Shown piece by piece: positions 42,886 to 51,255 of a stretch of DNA of 64,000 nt; the stretch's first letter is position 1, and each line of letters opens with the position of its first letter. Source of the DNA: MGBC114079 sp964531385 (GTDB lineage: Bacteria > Bacillota > Clostridia > Lachnospirales > CAG-274); contig CAZHGC010000004.1 of assembly GCA_964531385.1 (NCBI GenBank), positions 62,001 through 126,000 of the forward strand, written 5' to 3'. The notes below the pieces were generated by a model. The model was not told the origin of the DNA, did no database searches, and worked only from the letters and a program-made list of their open reading frames with translations. Position numbers and translations under genes: made by a program.

Positions 42886-43692
42886 ATGATAGGGTTGGAA
42901 AACAAACTTAAACTTTATGGTTTTAATAATCTTACGAAAACTCTCAGCTTTAATATATATGACGTTTGTTATGCCAAAAGTGAGCGTGAACAAAAAGATT
43001 ATATTGCTTATATTGATGAACAATATAACTCTGAAAGGCTTACCAAAATACTTTGTGACGTTACAAAAATGATTGGTGCTCACGTTTTGAATATTTCAAA
43101 ACAAGACTATGAGCCACAAGGAGCAAGCGTTACAATACTTATAACGGAACGTGAACTTTCTTTGGGAGAAAAAGAAAATTCGGGCGAAGCGGAAATTGTT
43201 AAAACACGTAAAAGCGTTGTTTCTCATCTTGACAAAAGCCACGTTACGGTTCATTCCTACCCGGAATATCACCCGGATAATTCGATTGCAACTTTTCGTG
43301 TTGATATAGATGTTTCAACTTGCGGGCAAATTTCACCCCTTAACACTTTGGACTATTTGATTGACAGTTTTGATTCGGACATTATAACAACGGATTATCG
43401 TGTTCGTGGGTTTACGAGAGATGTTGACGGCAAAAAATTATTTATGGACCACAATATGACGAGCATTCAAGACTACATAAATGATAAAACTCTTGAAAAA
43501 TATGATGCAATAGATATAAATGTTTATCAGGCAAATATTTTTCATACAAAAATGCTTATAAAAGAAATAGATTTGCAAAACTATCTTTTTAATACTGATG
43601 TTTATGAGCTTCCTCCAAAACAACGACTTGAAATTACAAACAGTTTGCGTAGGGAAATGATTGAAATTTTCAGCGGAAGCAATATATACTGA
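42886..43692 (+). CDS. speD: S-adenosylmethionine decarboxylase proenzyme, E. coli type
   Basis: A 268-residue pyruvoyl enzyme giving decarboxylated SAM, the aminopropyl donor. It follows E. coli SpeD nearly end to end: LYGFNNLTKTLSF, AYIDEQYNSERLTKIL, QDYEPQGASVTIL and VRGFTRDVDGKK. The self-cleavage site is in HLDKSHVTVHSYPE, between K117 and S118. ATG 42886 is chosen over GTG 42883 for spacing from GAAAGG. First gene of the polyamine operon. Confidence 0.95.
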   Translation: MIGLENKLKLYGFNNLTKTLSFNIYDVCYAKSEREQKDYIAYIDEQYNSERLTKILCDVTKMIGAHVLNISKQDYEPQGASVTILITERELSLGEKENSGEAEIVKTRKSVVSHLDKSHVTVHSYPEYHPDNSIATFRVDIDVSTCGQISPLNTLDYLIDSFDSDIITTDYRVRGFTRDVDGKKLFMDHNMTSIQDYINDKTLEKYDAIDINVYQANIFHTKMLIKEIDLQNYLFNTDVYELPPKQRLEITNSLRREMIEIFSGSNIY

Positions 43693-43710
43693 TTTGCGGG
43701 GATATGAAAA

Positions 43711-45180
43711 ATGTATAAACTTGACCAAACTAAAATGCCGATTTTTGAGGCACTTGAAAAATATAAGTCGATGAGGATTGTTCCGTTTGATGTTCCGGGG
43801 CACAAACGTGGCAGAGGAAATAAGGAGTTGACTGATTTTTTGGGCGAACGTTGTCTTGATGTTGATGTTAATTCCATGAAACCCCTTGATAATTTATGTC
43901 ACCCGATTTCGGTTATAAAAGAGGCGGAGGAGCTTGCTGCTGACGCATTTTCTGCAAAACACGCTTTTTTTATGATTAACGGAACAACTTCTGCTGTTCA
44001 ATCTATGGTTTTGACAGCGTGCAAAAAGGGCGAAAAAATAATTATGCCGAGAAACGTTCACAGAAGTGCTATTAATGCTCTTGTTATAAGCGGTGCAACG
44101 CCTGTTTATGTTAATCCGGGCGTTAACAAGGAGCTTGGAATTCCTCTTGGAATGTCTCTTTCGGACGTTGAAAAAGCAATTAGGGCAAATCCCGATGCGA
44201 AAGCGGTTTTGGTTAATAATCCAACTTATTATGGAATTTGCTCGCCTCTTCGAGATATTGTTGAGCTTGCCCACAAACATAATATGCTTGTTTTGGTTGA
44301 TGAGGCTCATGGTACACATTTTTATTTTGATAAAAACCTTCCCGTTTCGGCGATGAGCGTTGGTGCGGATATGGCGGCGGTTAGTATGCACAAAACGGGC
44401 GGTTCACTTACTCAAAGCTCTTTTCTTTTGATAAACAACAATATTAGCGAGGGATATGTTCGTCAAATTATAAATTTGACTCAAACGACAAGCGGTTCAT
44501 ATCTTCTTATGTCTTCTCTTGATATTTCAAGAAAAAACCTTGCTTTAAATGGTCAGGAGATTTTTGACAAGGTTTCTTCGCTTGCAAATTATGCAAGAGA
44601 GGAAATTAACAAAATTGGCGGTTATTATGCTTATGGCAAAGAGCTTATAAACAACGATGATGTTTTTGATTTTGATATAACAAAGCTTTCTGTACACACA
44701 AGAAATATTGGGCTTGCGGGAATTGAAGTTTATGATATTTTGCGAGATGATTATGATATTCAAATTGAATTTGGTGATATTGGAAACATTCTTGCGATAA
44801 TTTCGGTTGGCGACAAGGCTCTTGCAATTGAAAGATTGATTTCTTCGATGTCTGAAATTAAGAGACTTTATTCAAAGAGCAAAGCGGGTATGTTTGACCA
44901 CGAATATATAAATCCGCTTGTTGCGATGAGCCCACAGGAGGCGTTTTATGCACCGAAAATTTCTGTTCCGATTGAAAAAAGCTATGGTAAAATATGCAGT
45001 GAATTTGTTATGTGTTATCCTCCGGGAATTCCGATTTTGGCTCCGGGAGAGTATATAACAAAAGATATTTTGGCTTATATAGCTTATGCAAAAGAAAAAG
45101 GCTGTGTTTTGACGGGAACGGAAGATATTTATATAAACAATATAAACATTGTTTCTGAATATGACAGCGGAATTGAATGA
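43711..45180 (+). CDS. speA: Arginine decarboxylase, Orn/Lys/Arg decarboxylase fold I (SpeA type)
   Basis: A 489-residue PLP enzyme of the short B. subtilis SpeA/YaaO form. The start has VPGHKRGRG; ISVIKEAEELAADAF, NPTYYGICSPL and VLVDEAHGTH follow; and the PLP lysine is K228 in MHKTGGSLTQSS. By similarity to SpeA it makes agmatine from arginine; lysine or ornithine cannot be excluded from sequence. It lies 18 bases after speD, and speE follows. No agmatinase gene is in the window. Confidence 0.88.
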   Translation: MYKLDQTKMPIFEALEKYKSMRIVPFDVPGHKRGRGNKELTDFLGERCLDVDVNSMKPLDNLCHPISVIKEAEELAADAFSAKHAFFMINGTTSAVQSMVLTACKKGEKIIMPRNVHRSAINALVISGATPVYVNPGVNKELGIPLGMSLSDVEKAIRANPDAKAVLVNNPTYYGICSPLRDIVELAHKHNMLVLVDEAHGTHFYFDKNLPVSAMSVGADMAAVSMHKTGGSLTQSSFLLINNNISEGYVRQIINLTQTTSGSYLLMSSLDISRKNLALNGQEIFDKVSSLANYAREEINKIGGYYAYGKELINNDDVFDFDITKLSVHTRNIGLAGIEVYDILRDDYDIQIEFGDIGNILAIISVGDKALAIERLISSMSEIKRLYSKSKAGMFDHEYINPLVAMSPQEAFYAPKISVPIEKSYGKICSEFVMCYPPGIPILAPGEYITKDILAYIAYAKEKGCVLTGTEDIYINNINIVSEYDSGIE

Positions 45181-45237
45181 ATGGCGGTATAATTTTTTTG
45201 ATTTTGAAATATTTTTGAAAGAAAGGGAGTTTTTTTA

Positions 45238-46083
45238 ATGGAATTGTGGTATACAGAAGAACATAGCCCCGATGTTAGGTTTTCTGTCAGAGTTGACGAG
45301 CATCTTTATTCCGCAAAAAGCAATTTTCAAAGAATTGATATTATGCGTTCGAATGAATTTGGCGTTTTTTTAACACTTGACAGCCTTATGATGGTTACCG
45401 AAAAAGATGAATTTATATATCATGATATGATTGTTCACGTTCCTATGGCGGTTAATCCGGACATTAAAAAAGTTCTTGTTATTGGCGGGGGAGACGGCGG
45501 AACGGTTCGAGAGCTTACACGATATGCGTCTGTTTTGGAAATTGACTTGGTTGAAATTGATGAAATGGTTGTTTCGGCTTGTATGAAATATTTGCCACAA
45601 ACCGCAAGCAAGCTGTCTGATGAACGTGTTAACATTTTTTATGAAGACGGTTTGAAATTTATTCGCAAAAAGGAAAATTATTATGATTTGATAATTGTTG
45701 ATTCGACCGACCCTTTTGGACCGGGAGAAGGGCTTTTTACAAAAGAATTTTACGGGAATTGCTATCGTGCTTTGAACGAAAGCGGAATTCTTGTTAATCA
45801 ACACGAAAGCCCTTATTATAATATTTATGCGGAATCTTTAAAACGTGCAAACGAAAAAATTCGTTGTTTTTTTCCGTTTACAAAGCTTTATCAAGCACAT
45901 ATTCCGACTTATCCTTCGGGTTATTGGATTTTTGGTTTTGCATCTAAAAAATTTGACCCTGTTTTGGATATAAAAGCGGATTATTGGAACAATTTGAACA
46001 TAAAAACGAAATATTACAATACAGAACTGCATAAAGGCTGTTTTGCATTGCCAAACTATGTTAAGGAACTTATTGAGAATTAA
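45238..46083 (+). CDS. speE: Spermidine synthase (polyamine aminopropyltransferase)
   Basis: A 281-residue enzyme that moves aminopropyl from decarboxylated SAM to a diamine. The opening MELWYTEEHSPDVRFSVRV, the SAM-binding VLVIGGGDGGTVRELTRY and the catalytic VDSTDPFGPGEGLFTKEFY are diagnostic. The acceptor-pocket motif usually reading LDGxMM is LDSLMM here. INQHESPYY-like VNQHESPYYNIY replaces the PW form of Bacillus. The acceptor may be putrescine or, since no agmatinase is near, agmatine; this cannot be read from the sequence. It yields MTA, for which mtnN is in the window. Confidence 0.93.
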   Translation: MELWYTEEHSPDVRFSVRVDEHLYSAKSNFQRIDIMRSNEFGVFLTLDSLMMVTEKDEFIYHDMIVHVPMAVNPDIKKVLVIGGGDGGTVRELTRYASVLEIDLVEIDEMVVSACMKYLPQTASKLSDERVNIFYEDGLKFIRKKENYYDLIIVDSTDPFGPGEGLFTKEFYGNCYRALNESGILVNQHESPYYNIYAESLKRANEKIRCFFPFTKLYQAHIPTYPSGYWIFGFASKKFDPVLDIKADYWNNLNIKTKYYNTELHKGCFALPNYVKELIEN

Positions 46084-46102
46084 ACACAGGAGGAATAAAT
46101 AA

Positions 46103-47302
46103 ATGGGAAAAGCATTAATAATTGGAGCAGGCGGAGTTGCAAGCGTTGTTGTTCATAAATGTTGTCAGAATTCAGAGGTTTTTGAGGAAATTTGCATTGC
46201 AAGCAGAACAAAATCGAAATGTGATGCACTTAAAGCAAAGCTTGACGGGGGAAAAACGAAAATTCAAACGGCACAAGTTGATGCAGACAATACAGAAGAA
46301 CTTATTGCACTTATAAATGAATTTAAACCGGATATTGTTATAAACGTTGCTTTGCCATATCAAGATTTGACGATTATGGACGCTTGTTTGGCAACGAAGA
46401 CAGATTATGTTGATACGGCAAATTATGAGCCTTTGGATACGGCAAAATTTGAATATAAATGGCAATGGGCATATAGGGAACGTTTTGAAAAGGCGGGAAT
46501 TACCGCTCTTCTTGGAAGCGGATTTGACCCAGGGGTTACAGGTGTGTTTTGTGCTTATGCCCAAAAGCATTATTTTGATGAAATACATTATATTGATATT
46601 CTTGATGCAAATGCCGGCGACCACGGTTATCCTTTTGCAACAAATTTTAACCCCGAAATTAATATTCGTGAGGTTACTGCAAAGGGGAGTTATATTGAAA
46701 ACGGGGAATGGGTTGAAACAGAGCCTTTGGAAATTAAAAAAGTTTATGATTTCCCTGAAATTGGCGAAAAAGATATGTATTTGCTTCATCACGAAGAGCT
46801 TGAGTCTTTGGCTTTGAACATAAACGGAATTAAGAGAATTAGATTTTTTATGACTTTTTCGGAAAAATATTTGACTCATTTGAAAGTTCTTGAAAACGTT
46901 GGAATGACTTCAATTGAGCCAATTGATTATGAAGGAAAGAAGATTGTTCCTTTGCAATTTTTGAAAGCTGTTTTGCCGGATCCGGCATCATTGGGACCGA
47001 GAACGAAAGGAAAAACAAACATTGGTTGTATTATGCAAGGTGTTAAAAACGGTGTTCCGAAAACATATTATGTTTATAATGTTTGTGACCATCAAGAATG
47101 TTTTAAAGAGGTTGGCTCTCAAGCTATTTCTTATACAACGGGCGTTCCTGCTATGATTGGTGCGGCTATGGTTATGAGCGGAAAATGGAAAAAACCGGGG
47201 GTTTACAATATTGAAGAATTTGACCCAGACCCATTTATGGAGGCTTTGAATAAATTTGGGCTTCCTTGGAAAGAAAGTTTTGACCCGAAGCTTGTTGACT
47301 AA
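46103..47302 (+). CDS. Carboxynorspermidine synthase/dehydrogenase (saccharopine dehydrogenase fold)
   Basis: A 399-residue NADPH-dependent enzyme. It begins with the Rossmann loop ALIIGAGGVASVVVHKC. LGSGFDPGVTGVFCAYAQKHYFDEI and GDHGYPFATNFNPEINIREV are characteristic of the carboxynorspermidine/carboxyspermidine dehydrogenase group (CANSDH/CASDH) rather than lysine-pathway saccharopine enzymes. It condenses aspartate semialdehyde with putrescine (or diaminopropane) to a carboxylated triamine. AGGAGG precedes the ATG, and the decarboxylase for its product is the next gene. Confidence 0.93.
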   Translation: MGKALIIGAGGVASVVVHKCCQNSEVFEEICIASRTKSKCDALKAKLDGGKTKIQTAQVDADNTEELIALINEFKPDIVINVALPYQDLTIMDACLATKTDYVDTANYEPLDTAKFEYKWQWAYRERFEKAGITALLGSGFDPGVTGVFCAYAQKHYFDEIHYIDILDANAGDHGYPFATNFNPEINIREVTAKGSYIENGEWVETEPLEIKKVYDFPEIGEKDMYLLHHEELESLALNINGIKRIRFFMTFSEKYLTHLKVLENVGMTSIEPIDYEGKKIVPLQFLKAVLPDPASLGPRTKGKTNIGCIMQGVKNGVPKTYYVYNVCDHQECFKEVGSQAISYTTGVPAMIGAAMVMSGKWKKPGVYNIEEFDPDPFMEALNKFGLPWKESFDPKLVD

Positions 47303-47422
47303 CAGGCTTTGAGGTTACTTTTGAAAAGTTTATTTTAAAAATTAATATTTTGGGGGTTCAAAAAATATTTTGTTGAACTCTTGGTATCGGTTTGGAAAAA
47401 TGTTATTTTGAGGAATTGGAAA

Positions 47423-48574
47423 ATGATTAATGATAAAAAAATTTGCGATTTGGAAACGCCTTGTTATGTTGTTGACGAAAATCTTTTGATAAAAAATCTT
47501 AAAGTGTTGAATTATGTTGAAAAACAGACAGGGTGTCACATTTTGCTTGCTCAAAAGGGCTTTTCGATGTATAGTGTTTATCCGCTTATTTCACAATATT
47601 TGAGCGGTGTTACATCAAGTTCGCTTTTTGAGGCAAAACTTGGTTTTGAGGAAATGGGCAAAGAAGTTCATATTTATTCGCCTGCATATAAGGAAAGCGA
47701 ATTTGATGAAATTTTAAATTATTGCGGACATATTGTTTTTAACTCTTTTTCACAATTTGCAAAATATAAAGAAAAAGTTTTAAATTGTGGGCATAAAGTT
47801 GAAATGGGAATTAGGATAAATCCGGAATATTCCGAAATTGAAACGGATATTTATAACCCTTGTTTTGAAAATTCGAGAATGGGAACGACTTTGGAGCATT
47901 TTGAAGAGGGCGTTTTGCGATATGGTATGGATGATGTTGACGGAATTCATTTTCATACGATGTGCGAGCAAAATTCGGATACCCTTGAGAGGACAATTAA
48001 AATTGTTGACGAAAAATTTGGGAAGTATTTGAAACAGGTTAAATGGGTTAATTTTGGCGGAGGGCATCATATAACGAGAGCTGATTATGACGTTGAAAAG
48101 CTTATTTCCTGTATTAATTTTATAAAAGATAAATATGATGTTGAGGTTTATCTTGAGCCGGGAGAGGCTGTTGCTTTGAACTGTGGTTTCCTTGTTTCAA
48201 CTGTTTTGGACACTATGAAAAACGGTATGGATATTGCAATTTTGGATACTTCGGCGGCGTGCCATATGCCGGACGTTCTTGAAATGCCATATAGACCAGA
48301 AATTATTGGGGCGGAGAAACCTGATGAGAAAAAATATACTTATCGTCTTGGAAGTGCAACTTGTCTTTCGGGAGATATTATTGGCGATTATTCTTTTGAC
48401 AAACCTTTGAAAGAGGGCGACAGGCTGATTTTTTGCGATATGGCTCATTACTCTATGGTTAAAAACAACACTTTTAACGGAATCAATCTTCCTGATATTG
48501 TTCTTTATACAAAAGACAGAGAATTTAAGGTTGTTAAAAAATTTGGATTTGAGAATTTTAAAGCTCGTTTATAG
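47423..48574 (+). CDS. nspC: Carboxynorspermidine/carboxyspermidine decarboxylase NspC
   Basis: A 383-residue PLP enzyme of the alanine-racemase/fold III group. ETPCYVVDENLLIKNL begins the barrel, with the PLP lysine K45 in LLAQKGFS. HFHTMCEQNSDTLERTI, WVNFGGGHHITRADYD, LEPGEAVALNCGFLV and SATCLSGDIIGDY are family blocks. It removes the carboxyl group from carboxyspermidine or carboxynorspermidine. ATG 47423 has GAGGAA upstream; the earlier frame from 47381 lacks a site. Last gene of the polyamine operon. Confidence 0.94.
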   Translation: MINDKKICDLETPCYVVDENLLIKNLKVLNYVEKQTGCHILLAQKGFSMYSVYPLISQYLSGVTSSSLFEAKLGFEEMGKEVHIYSPAYKESEFDEILNYCGHIVFNSFSQFAKYKEKVLNCGHKVEMGIRINPEYSEIETDIYNPCFENSRMGTTLEHFEEGVLRYGMDDVDGIHFHTMCEQNSDTLERTIKIVDEKFGKYLKQVKWVNFGGGHHITRADYDVEKLISCINFIKDKYDVEVYLEPGEAVALNCGFLVSTVLDTMKNGMDIAILDTSAACHMPDVLEMPYRPEIIGAEKPDEKKYTYRLGSATCLSGDIIGDYSFDKPLKEGDRLIFCDMAHYSMVKNNTFNGINLPDIVLYTKDREFKVVKKFGFENFKARL

Positions 48575-48598
48575 TTATTTGAAAAGGAGGCGTTTGTT

Positions 48599-50656
48599 AT
48601 GAAAAAGTTTGTTGCTGTTTTTTTGTCTGCGGTTTTAACCGTTGGAAACGGTTATTTTGCTTTTGCACAATCTTCGGAAATTCCGTTGGATTTGGAACAA
48701 GCTATAGTTGATGTTAAAACATACATTGATATTCCCGAGGAATATTCGGAATTTGAATATTCGATTAACAATTATGATGATTTTGACAAGTATTATTTGA
48801 CTTGGTCGAAAAAAATCGAAGATAATGTGCGTGACAGGATAGAGCTTGAAGTTGATACCGATGGAAATATTTATTCATATGGCAAATTTGACCATTTGGA
48901 CGATGCTAATTTTTTGAATAAAAAATCAAAAGAAGAATGTCTTAATTCAGCACAAAAGTTTTTGCAAAAAATTCTTCCGAACGATTATCAAAATTTTAAA
49001 CTTGAACACAGTTTTTCAACAAATCGATTTTCGTTTAGACTTTATAAAAAAGGAATTCCCGTACATTTTGGAATTTTAAACATAGTTGTTGATAAAGATA
49101 CTTTGGATATTCAAAGTTATAATTTTGATAAGGCAAATCTTTTGAACGGCGAGTTTGAAGATGTTGCCGGCGTTATAGGCGAAAATGATGCAAAGAAATT
49201 ATATATTGAAAATGCAAAATTTGAGCCTAAATATGTTCTTAATTATAATTATACAACGGGCGAAAAAAATATTATTTTGGTTTATGAGCCGAATGTGTTT
49301 TATTCGAAAGCTGTTGATGCGAAAACAGGCGATTTGATAGCTTTGGATTTTGACGGATTGAACTATTATAACGAGATGGAAGAGAAAAATCTTAAAGCTG
49401 AAATGGCATCTGATGCGGGAGGAGCTGAACGAGAGGTTATTCTTTCCGAAAAAGAACTTGAAAAAATTAGAGAGTCTGAAAAAATATTGACTAAAGAACA
49501 GGCTGATTTGGAAATTAAAAAAGCTGTTCCGGAAAATATAAAATTTGGAGAAATTGAATCTTGTGATCTGTTTCAGGATTTTGTCGATTCGGGAACATAT
49601 TCTTGGACAATAACTTATTCGAACGGATATGCTTCGATTGACGCAAAAACAAAGAAAATTAAATCGTTTTGCGTGTATGATGACGGCAATGATGAAGAAG
49701 ATTATGACAACTTTGAAAAAATGAATGTTAGAAAAGAAAAAGCTTTACAATTTATTCAAAAGCTTGAGCCTGACAAAATTAACAATATTGAGTTTTCGGA
49801 GGAAAGTTCAAATTCGAGTTGGATTTGTTTTTCAAGAGTTGTTAACGGTTTGAAGTTTGAAGAAAATTCTATTAATGTTACTTTTGATAAAAATGACAAT
49901 ATTACGTCTTATTTATGCAATTGGAACGATAGTTTGGAGTTTCCGAAACCTGACGGATTGATTTCTTCGGAAGAGGCTTTTGATGTTATTGGGAAACGTT
50001 CGAAATTTGCATTGACTTATGAATTTACAAAACAAAATGTTGACAGAAACATTGTGTTGGGATATTCGCTTATTGAAGAGGCTGTGCCTTATATTTCGGC
50101 AAAAACGGGTGAAGAGCTTGATTATAACGGCAAGGCATACAAAGTTGATGAACCTGTTTTGACAGAATATTCGGACATAAAAGGGCATTGGTGCGAAAAA
50201 TATGTTAAAACGCTTTTAAACAACGGATATTACATAAACAGAGATAAGTTTTTGCCCGATGAGAAAATAACGAGGAAAGAATTTTTTGGTTATATTTTTC
50301 AAAATTATTATAGCAGCATAGATGATTTTAACGAATTGAGAAAAAGTTCTAATAATCCTGAGGAAATTAAAGAATGTTTGGAGTTTTTTAACAGAGAGTC
50401 TGAATTTATTACAAAAAAAGAACTTTGTTGCTTTATTATTTCTCAATTGAATTATACCAATATTTCAAAAGAAGACGTTTTTAAAAATCCGTTTTCAGAT
50501 GTTGACGAAAATGCCGACTTTTTTGGGGCGGCTGTTATTGCGGATTCATTGGGGATTGTTTTGAAAGACGAAAACAACAATTTTAATCCTGATGAGTTTG
50601 TTACGAATGCGGAGGCGGCAAGGGCGATTTATAGTTCAATGTTGCTTAAAAAGTGA
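48599..50656 (+). CDS. Secreted YcdB/YcdC-domain protein with C-terminal SLH repeats
   Basis: A 685-residue exported protein. Residues 1-24 form a signal peptide ending in AFAQ. Two PepSY-like YcdB/YcdC regions fill about 25-270 and 290-520, with FSTNRFSFRLYKKGIPV and WICFSRVVNGLKFEENSINV as matching repeat parts. S-layer homology repeats then begin at YSDIKGHWCEKYVKTLLNNG, and the last is FSDVDENADFFGAAVIADSLG. SLH repeats tether proteins to the cell wall. The role of the YcdB part is unknown, perhaps protease inhibition or wall binding. AAAAGGAGG precedes the ATG. It follows nspC by 24 bases, so it may be read with the polyamine operon. Confidence 0.82.
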   Translation: MKKFVAVFLSAVLTVGNGYFAFAQSSEIPLDLEQAIVDVKTYIDIPEEYSEFEYSINNYDDFDKYYLTWSKKIEDNVRDRIELEVDTDGNIYSYGKFDHLDDANFLNKKSKEECLNSAQKFLQKILPNDYQNFKLEHSFSTNRFSFRLYKKGIPVHFGILNIVVDKDTLDIQSYNFDKANLLNGEFEDVAGVIGENDAKKLYIENAKFEPKYVLNYNYTTGEKNIILVYEPNVFYSKAVDAKTGDLIALDFDGLNYYNEMEEKNLKAEMASDAGGAEREVILSEKELEKIRESEKILTKEQADLEIKKAVPENIKFGEIESCDLFQDFVDSGTYSWTITYSNGYASIDAKTKKIKSFCVYDDGNDEEDYDNFEKMNVRKEKALQFIQKLEPDKINNIEFSEESSNSSWICFSRVVNGLKFEENSINVTFDKNDNITSYLCNWNDSLEFPKPDGLISSEEAFDVIGKRSKFALTYEFTKQNVDRNIVLGYSLIEEAVPYISAKTGEELDYNGKAYKVDEPVLTEYSDIKGHWCEKYVKTLLNNGYYINRDKFLPDEKITRKEFFGYIFQNYYSSIDDFNELRKSSNNPEEIKECLEFFNRESEFITKKELCCFIISQLNYTNISKEDVFKNPFSDVDENADFFGAAVIADSLGIVLKDENNNFNPDEFVTNAEAARAIYSSMLLKK

Positions 50657-50696
50657 TGTAATTATATATTTACGGAGTTTTTTTTGGAGGGATTTT

Positions 50697-51179
50697 ATGA
50701 ACAAAATATTAGTTGCTTATTTTTCGGCAAGCGGGGTTACTGCAAAAGTTGCAAAAACGGTTGCCTGCGTTACGGGCGGGGACTTGTTTGAAATTAAACC
50801 GACTGTTCCATATACAAAAGCTGATTTGAATTGGCTTGACAAAACAAGCCGAAGCAGTGTTGAGATGAACGACAAAAGTTTTAGACCACCTGTTTTGGAA
50901 AGTTGCTCAAGTATGGAAAGTTATGATACTGTGTTTTTGGGATTTCCTATTTGGTGGTATGTTGCACCGACTATAATAAATACTTTTCTTGAAAGTTATG
51001 ATTTTTCGGGGAAAAGGATTGTTCTTTTTGCAACATCGGGCGGAAGCGGATTTGGCAAAACAGTTGATGAACTTAAAGGAAGCGTTTCGGCGGATACGAC
51101 TATAACAGAGGGCGAAATTTTAAAAGGAAATTCTGACGAAGCAAGCGTTTCAAAATGGATTGAAAGTTTGAATTTGTGA
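50697..51179 (+). CDS. Flavodoxin
   Basis: A 160-residue flavodoxin of the Flavodoxin_4 type. The FMN phosphate loop is AYFSASGVTAKVAK, the first isoalloxazine loop is FPIWWYVAPTIINTFLESY, and the second is FATSGGSGFGKTVDELKG. It is a small electron carrier or quinone-type reductase. The ATG at 50697 has GGAGG upstream; the frame from 50592 overlaps the SLH gene and has no site. A strong terminator follows. Confidence 0.92.
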   Translation: MNKILVAYFSASGVTAKVAKTVACVTGGDLFEIKPTVPYTKADLNWLDKTSRSSVEMNDKSFRPPVLESCSSMESYDTVFLGFPIWWYVAPTIINTFLESYDFSGKRIVLFATSGGSGFGKTVDELKGSVSADTTITEGEILKGNSDEASVSKWIESLNL

Positions 51180-51198
51180 AAAATGGATTTTTGAAATT

Positions 51199-51255
51199 AA
51201 AACACCGCACAGTTATTAAAACGATTTTGTTTTATTAATTGTGCGGTGCTGTTTT
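51199..51255. terminator. Bidirectional terminator, flavodoxin gene versus ABC-F gene
   Basis: AAAACACCGCACA (51199-51211) pairs with TGTGCGGTGCTGTTTT (51240-51255, one bulge), with extra pairing of TAAAAC/GTTTTA inside. Confidence 0.85.
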
